Assembly: GCA_929200335.1 (NCBI GenBank)
Contig: CAKMZG010000056.1
Coordinates: forward strand, 1-6,113
DNA length: 6,113 bases
Direction of reading: 5' to 3'
From: an uncultured Alphaproteobacteria bacterium
GTDB taxonomy: Bacteria; Pseudomonadota; Alphaproteobacteria; Rhizobiales; Rhizobiaceae
Positions 1 to 5,941 of the stretch are shown one piece after another. Position 1 is the stretch's first letter; each line of letters starts with the position of its first letter. The notes beneath the pieces are model-generated. The model was not told the DNA's origin and made no database searches. It saw only the letters and a list, made by a program, of their open reading frames with translations. Position numbers and translations under genes: made by a program.

Positions 1-150
1 AGGCTACGCAACTTACTCAATATTTAGTTATTTATGAGCTATGAAATAAATAGGCATATTTGCTAAATATGCTGAAATTTATACTTTATTAAACTTAATC
101 TAGAGTTAATTTTTTTGATAAAATTATAGATCTATAGCGTTTAAATTATC
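1..150. other. AT-rich intergenic stretch at the left edge
   Basis: No gene is supported here. On the plus strand the frame starting at position 3 is open for 13 codons and ends with TGA at 42-44. It could be the tail of a gene entering from the left and converging on the carboxypeptidase, but it is too short to judge. Two exact dyads stand out: GCATATTT-GCT-AAATATGC at 54-72 and the 12-bp palindrome TATAGATCTATA at 125-136. In sequence this AT-rich, short palindromes arise readily by chance, so no function is assigned. Confidence 0.5.
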
Positions 151-178
151 AAAAAAAACGCGGCTAAAATTAGCCGCG
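151..178 (-). terminator. Intrinsic terminator of the D,D-carboxypeptidase gene
   Basis: A perfect 8-bp GC-rich stem, CGCGGCTA (159-166) and TAGCCGCG (171-178), encloses a 4-nt loop. Read on the minus strand it is followed directly by eight U residues (complement of the A run 151-158). It lies 26 bp beyond the stop codon of the minus-strand gene, the expected place for its 3' end. On the plus strand the stem is followed by only CTTTT, so it could also weakly stop a converging transcript. Confidence 0.9.
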
Positions 179-204
179 CTTTTAATACTGCTTTGATTGA
201 ATGC

Positions 205-1614
205 CTATTGATGAAGCGCTAAGCATGAAATTGATTTCTTTTTCAATTGCTGACAAGTGCGTCTTGCTTCTGCCTTTGATTTAAACCCTGCATAACGTAC
301 ACGATAAAATTCTGCACTGCCTTTTGTTACTTGTTGGGTAAAAGGTTCAGCCGATGCGATAAGAGCAGGCGCGTTCTTAGCAACTTTTTGATGTACAGAG
401 CGTGCTGCTTTTAAGCTTGGTACTGCTGCAATTTGAATGAGCCAGCCGGTTTTTGGTTTTACAACTTCAATCTCTACCGGTCTAATTTTTTCAACGGGTA
501 GGGGCTTAGCTTCTAGCATTGCAATGGTTTGGGTTAAGCTTGAGGGTTTAGCAGTAGGTTTAGCTTTAGGCTTAGGTGCTTGAAGCGCCGCAACAGCTAT
601 ATCATTGCTTGGTCTTGTTGGTTTGGCTATTGCAGAGACTAGGGCAGGTCTTGCCGTTGGGGTTGGCAGATTTTTAGAAGGAATTGATTTTAAAGCAACT
701 TGCGTAGTTTTTCCTGATTTTAGTAGTGGCTTATGTCTAGCCACAAGTAGGCGCTTTTTGCTTTTGCGATTAGAGGCTTTACGCAAATATTTGCGAATAA
801 GGCGGGTCATGGTGGCATTGCGAGAGCCGCCTGATTTTCCACCCATAACTACTGCTACAATGCGTCGATTACCAACACCCACAGATGTCACCAAATTAAA
901 GCCAGAAGCGCGAGTATAGCCAGTTTTAATGCCATCAACACCTTTGACTCGGCCAAGCAATTTATTGTGATTGCCATAGCGGCGCTTACCAAACTTAAAC
1001 ATGCGGGTTTTAAATACATGATAATAACGTGGGAAATGTTCACGAAGTGCAAGGCCTAAGGTCGCCATATCTTTGGCGGTCGTATATTGATGTCTATTAG
1101 GCAAACCACTGGCATTGCGAAAAACCGTGTTGCGCATACCCAATTGACGTGCTTTCTTGGTCATCAGTCTTGCAAATCCGCTTTCGCTGCCGCCGATTTT
1201 TTCCCCTACCGCTGCTGCAACATCATTGGCAGATTTGGTTACAAGCGCATAGATTGCATCTTTAACAGAAATGGAGCGCCCAGGTCTGATGCCTAATTTT
1301 GATGGTGGGCGAGATGCTGAATATTTGGAAAATTTGATGCGAGAGTTTAAACGCAATTTGCGCTGTTCTAAGGCTTCAAAAACCATATAAAGGGTCATCA
1401 TTTTAGTTAATGAGGCAGGATATCTGCGCGCTGTGCCATATTTTGAATATAGTACTTTGCCTGTATTGGCGTCAATTACATAGGCTGCATGTTTGGTTGC
1501 TGCTTGTGAAAATGTAACATTTAATGCCAATAAACCTATGATAATACTTAAGGGAAGCATCAAGGATTTAAAGTTTAATTTTCTTACTGTATTGAAATAA
1601 TTGCGATTTTGCAC
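205..1614 (-). CDS. D-alanyl-D-alanine carboxypeptidase (low-molecular-weight PBP) with C-terminal SPOR domain
   Basis: This periplasmic serine peptidase (family S11, PBP5-like) removes the terminal D-Ala from peptidoglycan pentapeptides. A signal peptide or anchor spans residues 1 to about 39: a basic start, a hydrophobic core at 19-35, and a likely cleavage site after SQA or SQAA. The catalytic domain (about 41-285) carries all three penicillin-binding motifs: SLTK with nucleophile Ser68 and Lys71, SAN at 128-130, and KTG at 230-232. A Lys/Pro/Ala-rich linker (about 285-385) leads to a SPOR domain (about 388-469) that starts GWLIQIAA and has Cys454 and Cys465. The beta-rich C-terminal domain and amphipathic anchor of classical PBP5 are not seen; linker plus SPOR replace them. 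SPOR domains bind glycan strands stripped of stem peptides at division sites, so septal targeting is inferred. The start is GTG (1612-1614), preceded by AAAGGG with a 10-nt spacer and an in-frame stop at 1636-1638. The next in-frame ATG (1558-1560) would shorten the signal peptide and lacks a ribosome binding site. Confidence 0.92.
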   Translation of the reverse strand: MQNRNYFNTVRKLNFKSLMLPLSIIIGLLALNVTFSQAATKHAAYVIDANTGKVLYSKYGTARRYPASLTKMMTLYMVFEALEQRKLRLNSRIKFSKYSASRPPSKLGIRPGRSISVKDAIYALVTKSANDVAAAVGEKIGGSESGFARLMTKKARQLGMRNTVFRNASGLPNRHQYTTAKDMATLGLALREHFPRYYHVFKTRMFKFGKRRYGNHNKLLGRVKGVDGIKTGYTRASGFNLVTSVGVGNRRIVAVVMGGKSGGSRNATMTRLIRKYLRKASNRKSKKRLLVARHKPLLKSGKTTQVALKSIPSKNLPTPTARPALVSAIAKPTRPSNDIAVAALQAPKPKAKPTAKPSSLTQTIAMLEAKPLPVEKIRPVEIEVVKPKTGWLIQIAAVPSLKAARSVHQKVAKNAPALIASAEPFTQQVTKGSAEFYRVRYAGFKSKAEARRTCQQLKKKSISCLALHQ

Positions 1615-1686
1615 GAAAATTGATCCCTTTACCGATTACCAAAGTCAAATTTCGTGACAGAATACAGATTTAGGGTTACTAAATTG

Positions 1687-1714
1687 ATAATATTGCAGCA
1701 GAAGGGTGAATCAA
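1687..1714 (-). promoter_or_regulatory. Candidate sigma-70-type promoter for the carboxypeptidase gene
   Basis: Read on the minus strand, TTGATT (complement of 1709-1714) and TATTAT (complement of 1687-1692) are separated by 16 bp. Compared with TTGACA/TATAAT there are two mismatches in the first box and one in the second. Transcription would begin near 1680, giving a leader of about 65 nt before the GTG start. The assignment rests on sequence match alone in AT-rich DNA. Confidence 0.4.
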
Positions 1715-2003
1715 ATTTGCTTTTTATACTAAAGTTGTAATTTATAATAAAATTTGGAAAAAAATTATAGAGGCGCTTTTAATTGTGGTGCCCAATGCTT
1801 AAATAAGAAGCCAATTGCGGTTAGGGCTTGATACAATATTTTTAGCCGCTCAGATGTTTTGGGGTGTTTTTTTAGTGTTGTTTAATAATAATGCTGGAAT
1901 TACTTGAGTTTTAAAGTTAATTTACATGGTGAAATGTACAATAAAATGATAAGTCAAAAAAATAATGATATAAATACTATTTTTTTTAAGAGGTGTGATG
2001 TTA

Positions 2004-2036
2004 ATGCTCACCTTCAAGAAGCGAGTAGTGCTGTGA
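2004..2036 (+). CDS. Possible 10-codon leader ORF upstream of clpS
   Basis: ATG at 2004 opens a ten-residue reading frame, MLTFKKRVVL, ending with TGA at 2034-2036. It is preceded by AAGAGGTG (1988-1995), the best ribosome binding site in the region, at a suitable distance of about 8-10 nt. Its stop overlaps a GTG (2033-2035) that is in frame with clpS, forming the GTGA arrangement typical of translational coupling. The peptide matches no leader I recognise. Chance is a real alternative for so short a frame. Confidence 0.3.
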   Translation: MLTFKKRVVL

Positions 2037-2044
2037 AAATTCAT

Positions 2045-2383
2045 ATGGCAGATGATGATAAGCGCCGTGACGATGACGAGGGTGGGCGCAACGATAATAC
2101 TGTATTGTTGGAGCCAAAACAAAAGCTTAAGCGCCCAAGCCTATACCGAGTATTGTTGTTGAATGATGATTATACGCCCATGGAATTTGTAATTCATGTT
2201 CTTGAGCGGTTCTTTAATAAAACCCATGAAGAAGCAACTGAGGTTATGCTGCATGTGCATCATCGTGGTGTGGGTGAATGTGGTGTATATACATTTGAAG
2301 TTGCCGAGACCAAAGTCACGCAGGTGATGAACTTAGCAAAAGAGCATCAGCATCCCTTGCAATGTGTAATGGAGAAAAAATAG
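2045..2383 (+). CDS. clpS: ATP-dependent Clp protease adaptor ClpS
   Basis: ClpS is the cytoplasmic N-recognin that captures proteins with bulky hydrophobic N-terminal residues and hands them to the ClpA N domain. The predicted 112-residue protein has a very acidic, charged N-terminal arm (residues 1-18, rich in Asp/Arg) and a linker. The conserved fold begins at PSLYRVLLLNDDYTP (31-45). The N-degron pocket is intact: Asn40, Asp41, Asp42, Thr44 and Met46 correspond to the E. coli NDDYTPM set, and His72 in the VHHRG segment matches the pocket histidine. The ClpA-contact region VAETKVTQVM (87-96) and the C-terminal HPLQCVMEKK are typical. I prefer ATG at 2045 because the protein then has normal family length, although its ribosome binding site is weak. 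GTG at 2033 (four residues longer) is a credible alternative coupled to the upstream leader ORF. clpA follows after 129 bp in the same direction. Confidence 0.94.
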   Translation: MADDDKRRDDDEGGRNDNTVLLEPKQKLKRPSLYRVLLLNDDYTPMEFVIHVLERFFNKTHEEATEVMLHVHHRGVGECGVYTFEVAETKVTQVMNLAKEHQHPLQCVMEKK

Positions 2384-2406
2384 TACATCTTTATTCATAA
2401 TCATTA

Positions 2407-2436
2407 TTGAAATTTAGTGTTGCTATTCCCACATAT
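2407..2436 (+). promoter_or_regulatory. Candidate heat-shock (sigma-32-like) promoter for clpA
   Basis: TTGAAA at 2407-2412 is followed after 16 bp by CCACATAT at 2429-2436. Against the enterobacterial sigma-32 consensus (CTTGAAA, 11-16 bp, CCCCATNT), the -35 box misses only the leading C and the -10 box has one mismatch. Transcription would start about 70 nt upstream of the clpA ATG. This would let clpA be transcribed separately from clpS under proteotoxic stress. It is a prediction by consensus only; alphaproteobacterial RpoH consensus sequences differ somewhat. Confidence 0.35.
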
Positions 2437-2449
2437 TAAGAACACTAAA
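2413..2449. repeat. 9-bp perfect inverted repeat in the clpS-clpA gap
   Basis: TTTAGTGTT (2413-2421) and AACACTAAA (2441-2449) are exact reverse complements separated by 19 bp. The dyad encloses the candidate -10 box of the clpA promoter. It could be an operator for a dimeric regulator, or a stem-loop in a clpS-clpA read-through transcript. It is not the CIRCE element, whose arms and 9-bp spacing differ. The right arm also contains CACT, which could instead pair with AGTG at 2452-2455. Confidence 0.5.
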
Positions 2450-2512
2450 ACAGTGCAGAATTATAGCCAAAGCATATTTGTATTTGGCAATAAATGGAAA
2501 GGTAACAACTAT

Positions 2513-4942
2513 ATGGCATCATTTACCAAGAGCCTAGAACACGCGCTCCATCAAGCGCTTACCTATGCCAATGAACGTGATCATGAATTTGCAACTTTAG
2601 AGCATTTATTATTAGCGTTGATTGATGATAAAGACGCGAAAAATGTCATGCGCGCGTGCAAGGTTAATCTGCACAAGTTAAAATCCAATTTGATGAATTA
2701 TCTTGATACTGAATTGGATAGTTTAATCTCTGATGATGCTGATGATACAAAGCCAACCTCTGGCTTTCAGCGTGTTGTGCAGCGTGCTATCATTAATGTA
2801 CAATCTTCCGGTCGTGAGGAAGTCACGGGCGCTAATATTCTCGTTGCTATTTTTGCTGAGCGAGAGAGCCATGCTGCATTTTTCTTGCAGGAGCAAGATA
2901 TGACCCGCTATGACGCGGTGAATTACATTGCCCATGGCATTGCCAAGCGTGAAGGTGCCTCAGAGCCTCGTCCTATTAGTGGTATAGATGATGATACTAT
3001 GCATAATGAGGATTTGGATGATGAAAATGATAGTGCATTAGCGGCCTATTGTGTTGATTTGAATGAAAAAGCAATGGCTGGTAAAATTGACCCGCTTATT
3101 GGGCGCGATAAAGAGCTGCGCCGTACCATTCAAGTGCTGTGCCGTCGCTCAAAAAATAATCCACTATATGTAGGTGATCCTGGTGTTGGTAAAACAGCTA
3201 TTGCCGAAGGTCTTGCTAAGCGCATCGTTGAAAAGGATGTGCCTGAGGTGCTGTTAGATTGCACCATTTACTCGCTTGATATGGGTACTCTTTTGGCGGG
3301 GACCCGCCATCCGGGGGGTTTTGAAGAACGGTTAAAACAAGTGGTTAAAGAAATCACGGAAGATGAGGGGGCTATCCTCTTTATTGATGAAATTCATACA
3401 GTGATTGGTGCGGGCGCCACTTCTGGCGGTTCTATGGATGCCTCTAATTTATTAAAACCTGCCCTGGCTGGCGGCTCTATTCGTTGCATTGGCTCTACTA
3501 CTTATAAAGAATACCGTCAGTTCTTTGAAAAAGATCGTGCGCTTGTGCGTCGCTTCCAAAAAATTGACGTTCATGAGCCCTCTCTTGATGAGGCCATTGA
3601 TATTTTACGTGGATTAAAGCCATATTTTGAAGAGTTCCATGATATTAAATTCTCAGAAGAGGCTATTGTTAGCGCAGTGGAATTAGCAGATCGTTATATT
3701 AATGATCGTAAATTGCCCGATAAAGCCATTGATGTGATTGATGAAACTGGCGCAAGCCAAATGCTCTTAGCAAAAGATAAGCGCAAGACGGAAATTTCAA
3801 TTACTGATATTGAAGAAACCATTGCATTAATTGCACGTATTCCGCCGAAAACCGTTTCCCATGATGATGCTAAAGTTTTGGCTAATCTTGAAGAGCAGCT
3901 TAAGCGTATGGTTTATGGTCAAGATAAAGCTATTGAGGCCTTAACTTCATCGATTAAACTTGCCCGTGCTGGCTTGCGTGAGCTGAATAAGCCTATTGGA
4001 TCTTATTTATTCTCAGGACCAACAGGTGTTGGTAAAACGGAAGTAGCCAAGCAATTAGCCTCAACCCTTGGGGTAGAGTTGCTACGCTTCGATATGTCTG
4101 AATATATGGAGCGTCACACGGTCTCTCGCCTTATTGGTGCGCCTCCAGGCTATGTTGGCTTTGATCAAGGCGGACTTTTAACCGATGGGGTTGATCAAAA
4201 TCCGCATTGCATCGTGTTACTGGATGAGATTGAAAAAGCACACCCTGATTTATTCAATATTCTATTGCAGGTCATGGATAATGGGCGTTTGACTGATCAT
4301 AACGGCAAAGAGATTGACTTTAGAAATGTAGTTTTGATTATGACTACTAATGCCGGTGCCGCTGAAATGCAAAAGGCAGCCATTGGTTTTGGTTCAAGTA
4401 AGCGTACAGGTGAGGATGAAGAGGCGATTAATCGCATGTTCACCCCTGAATTTAGGAATCGCTTGGATGCAATTATTCCATTTGCTAGCTTGCCAACAAA
4501 AGTGGTGCATAAGGTCGTTGAAAAATTCATCATGCAGTTGGAAGGTCAATTGTCTGAGCGCAATATTATCTTTGAACTGAATGAAGATGCGCTTAATTGG
4601 ATATCCAAACGTGGCTATGATGAGAATATGGGAGCAAGACCGCTCGCACGCGTTATCCAAGAGTATATCAAAAAACCTTTGGCTGATGAGATTCTATTTG
4701 GCAAGCTCACTAAGGGTGGCACGGTTAAGGTCTCTGTTGAAGATGATAAAGAGAGCGAAAAGGACGGTGCAACCAAGTTAAAACTTACGCTTTTGCCTGA
4801 GGAAAAAATTAAACCAAAGAAGGCGGCGCAGAAGAAAAAAGTTTCTGTGACTATGAATTCTAAAACTAAAGCTAAGGCTAAACCAAAATCTAAGCCAAAG
4901 CCACGCAGCACTTTAGGTGTGCCAAAGTTGCCTAAGAAGTAG
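2513..4942 (+). CDS. clpA: ATP-dependent Clp protease ATP-binding subunit ClpA
   Basis: ClpA is the hexameric AAA+ unfoldase that threads ClpS-delivered and ssrA-like substrates into ClpP. The predicted protein has 809 residues, against 758 in E. coli. It contains an N domain (about 1-145), an acidic linker (about 155-175), and D1 with Walker A GDPGVGKT (221-228), Walker B ILFIDE (287-292) and arginines in LVRRFQ. D2 has Walker A GPTGVGKT (502-509), Walker B VLLDE, pore loop GYVG (546-549), the RNRLD arginine finger and sensor-2 GARP (707-710). The ClpP-docking loop is IGFG (624-627). A Lys/Pro-rich tail of about 45 residues ends in VPKLPKK. The D1 pore loop is unusual: RHPGG at 265-269 replaces the expected (K/R)YRGD. 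ATG at 2513 is preferred because GGAAAGG (2496-2502) lies 10 nt upstream and the N domain starts directly with ASFTKSLE. An in-frame GTG at 2417 would add 32 unconvincing residues. Confidence 0.97.
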   Translation: MASFTKSLEHALHQALTYANERDHEFATLEHLLLALIDDKDAKNVMRACKVNLHKLKSNLMNYLDTELDSLISDDADDTKPTSGFQRVVQRAIINVQSSGREEVTGANILVAIFAERESHAAFFLQEQDMTRYDAVNYIAHGIAKREGASEPRPISGIDDDTMHNEDLDDENDSALAAYCVDLNEKAMAGKIDPLIGRDKELRRTIQVLCRRSKNNPLYVGDPGVGKTAIAEGLAKRIVEKDVPEVLLDCTIYSLDMGTLLAGTRHPGGFEERLKQVVKEITEDEGAILFIDEIHTVIGAGATSGGSMDASNLLKPALAGGSIRCIGSTTYKEYRQFFEKDRALVRRFQKIDVHEPSLDEAIDILRGLKPYFEEFHDIKFSEEAIVSAVELADRYINDRKLPDKAIDVIDETGASQMLLAKDKRKTEISITDIEETIALIARIPPKTVSHDDAKVLANLEEQLKRMVYGQDKAIEALTSSIKLARAGLRELNKPIGSYLFSGPTGVGKTEVAKQLASTLGVELLRFDMSEYMERHTVSRLIGAPPGYVGFDQGGLLTDGVDQNPHCIVLLDEIEKAHPDLFNILLQVMDNGRLTDHNGKEIDFRNVVLIMTTNAGAAEMQKAAIGFGSSKRTGEDEEAINRMFTPEFRNRLDAIIPFASLPTKVVHKVVEKFIMQLEGQLSERNIIFELNEDALNWISKRGYDENMGARPLARVIQEYIKKPLADEILFGKLTKGGTVKVSVEDDKESEKDGATKLKLTLLPEEKIKPKKAAQKKKVSVTMNSKTKAKAKPKSKPKPRSTLGVPKLPKK

Positions 4943-4968
4943 CTTGTCTTACAATCCATATAAAGATT

Positions 4969-4999
4969 AATGCTGGTGCTCTATACCAGCATTTTTTTT
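4969..4999 (+). terminator. Intrinsic terminator downstream of clpA
   Basis: AATGCTGGT (4969-4977) and ACCAGCATT (4985-4993) form a perfect 9-bp stem with a 7-nt loop. T residues fill 4992-4999, so six follow the stem. It sits 26 bp after the clpA stop codon and should end the clpS-clpA transcript, separating it from the crotonase gene. Confidence 0.92.
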
Positions 5000-5149
5000 G
5001 CGAAATTTTTTGTCGGTTTAGAGAAGTTGAGAGATTGTGATATTGGCTATAAGTTGAACGATATGCTCACGAGGTTTGAACTTGTTGTTTTAAGCCACTT
5101 GTGCCAATGTGCGCTAAATTGAAATACAAAGCCAATAATGGGAGGCGTT
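5000..5149 (+). promoter_or_regulatory. Leader and promoter region of the crotonase gene
   Basis: Because a terminator precedes it, the crotonase gene should have its own promoter in these 150 bp. The best pair seen is TTGAGA (5027-5032) and TATAAG (5048-5053), but the spacer is only 15 bp, so the call is weak. A clear ribosome binding site GGGAGG (5140-5145) sits four bases before the ATG at 5150. That decides the start in favour of 5150 over the ATG at 5138, which has no Shine-Dalgarno sequence. Confidence 0.4.
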
Positions 5150-5941
5150 ATGAAAATTGATTTGCCTAAAACAGAAAACATCGCTGTTGAATTTGAAGAT
5201 GAAATTGCAATTGTGCGCCTAGATCGTGCTACAAAGCGAAATGCCTTGAATGCTGATACTATTGAGGAATTTATCGCATTATTTTCTATATTACCGCGCT
5301 CTGGCGTGAAGGCTATTGTGCTGGCCGCGAATGGGGATCATTTTTCTGCTGGTTTAGATTTGGTTGAACATCACAATGAGGGACGTTCTGCTGCCGATTT
5401 TATGCACATTTGCCTACGTTGGCATGAGGCATTTAATAAGATTGAATATGCAGGTGTGCCTGTGATAGCAGCCCTTAAGGGTGCGGTTGTTGGTGGCGGT
5501 TTGGAGTTGGCTTCAAGCACCCATATCCGCATTGCGGATCAATCTACCTATTTCGCATTGCCAGAAGGTCAGCGCGGTTTATTTACTGGCGGTGGTGCAA
5601 CCATTCGCGTGGCAGATCTTGTCGGTAAGGCACGTATGATTGATATGATGCTAACTGGGCGTATCTATAAAGGCCAAGAGGCAGTTGATGTTGGTATGTG
5701 TCAATATTTAGTAGATGATAGTGAAGAAAAAGCTATGGAGCTGGCGCGTATTGCAGCCTCTAATCCTGCGCTTTCAAACTTTGCAATTTGTTCTGCCATT
5801 TCGCATATGCAAAATATGTCTGGTCTTGATGCCTCTTATGCTGAAGCTGTGATGGCGGGTATTGTAAATACACAACCTGCATCAGAAGATAGATTGGCAG
5901 CATTTAAGAATAAAACAGCGAATAAAGTTAAGCCGACATAA
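5150..5941 (+). CDS. Enoyl-CoA hydratase/isomerase (crotonase) family protein
   Basis: Crotonases act on acyl-CoA thioesters; hydratases add water across a 2-enoyl-CoA double bond. The predicted 263-residue protein has the usual single-domain length. The first oxyanion-hole segment HFSAGLDL is at about 64-71 and the second, GAVVGGGLELA, at about 111-121. Glu119 in GGGLELA and Glu139 in ALPEGQ align with the two catalytic glutamates of rat enoyl-CoA hydratase (Glu144 and Glu164), so hydratase chemistry is plausible rather than a degenerate member. The helical trimerisation region fills the C-terminal third and ends in a short basic tail. The HFSAGLDL variant occurs in crotonases found next to CoA ligases in fatty-acid or phenylpropenoid degradation in alphaproteobacteria. 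That is recalled from the family and not shown here, and the natural substrate cannot be read from the sequence. The gene is monocistronic as far as the window shows. Confidence 0.88.
   Translation: MKIDLPKTENIAVEFEDEIAIVRLDRATKRNALNADTIEEFIALFSILPRSGVKAIVLAANGDHFSAGLDLVEHHNEGRSAADFMHICLRWHEAFNKIEYAGVPVIAALKGAVVGGGLELASSTHIRIADQSTYFALPEGQRGLFTGGGATIRVADLVGKARMIDMMLTGRIYKGQEAVDVGMCQYLVDDSEEKAMELARIAASNPALSNFAICSAISHMQNMSGLDASYAEAVMAGIVNTQPASEDRLAAFKNKTANKVKPT

Larger units (their letters stand above)
1615..2044. promoter_or_regulatory. Divergent intergenic region between the carboxypeptidase and clpS genes
   Basis: About 430 bp with no convincing gene lie between two divergent starts, so promoters for both directions should be here. 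On the plus strand an exact TATAAT occurs at 1743-1748 but without a good partner box at 16-18 bp. A CTTGAG at 1903-1908 is reminiscent of a heat-shock -35 box but has only a poor partner. A possible stem pairs GCGGTTA (1817-1823) with TAGCCGC (1843-1849), including one G-U pair. The strongest Shine-Dalgarno-like sequence, AAGAGGTG at 1988-1995, serves a short leader ORF rather than clpS itself. The frame of clpS stays open upstream to a TTG at 1904, but that stretch is low-complexity, AT-rich and unlike ClpS, so I treat it as non-coding. Confidence 0.6.

Noticed and set aside
605..1296. Plus-strand reading frames inside the carboxypeptidase gene
   Set aside because: They are antisense shadows of a well-supported coding region and have no recognisable domains or ribosome binding sites.
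1904..2044. N-terminal extension of ClpS from a TTG start, giving 159 residues
   Set aside because: The extra 47 residues are AT-driven low complexity, have no ribosome binding site at TTG 1904, and lengthen ClpS beyond the family norm. The conserved arm and fold are complete from 2045.
2417..2512. 32-residue extension of ClpA from GTG 2417
   Set aside because: It overlaps the dyad and promoter-like sequence, has no Shine-Dalgarno sequence, and ClpA homologues begin near the ATG at 2513, which has GGAAAGG at the right distance.
3295..3308. GGCGGG-GA-CCCGCC inverted repeat in clpA
   Set aside because: It lies inside coding sequence with a two-base centre and is explained by the Gly/Thr/Arg codons; no separate function is supported.
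4350..4959. Several overlapping frames within the 3' half of clpA on both strands
   Set aside because: All lie within the conserved D2 domain and tail of ClpA and show shadow-like composition.
5138..5149. Crotonase start at ATG 5138
   Set aside because: The Shine-Dalgarno sequence GGGAGG lies downstream of this ATG and just before ATG 5150, so it can only serve the latter.
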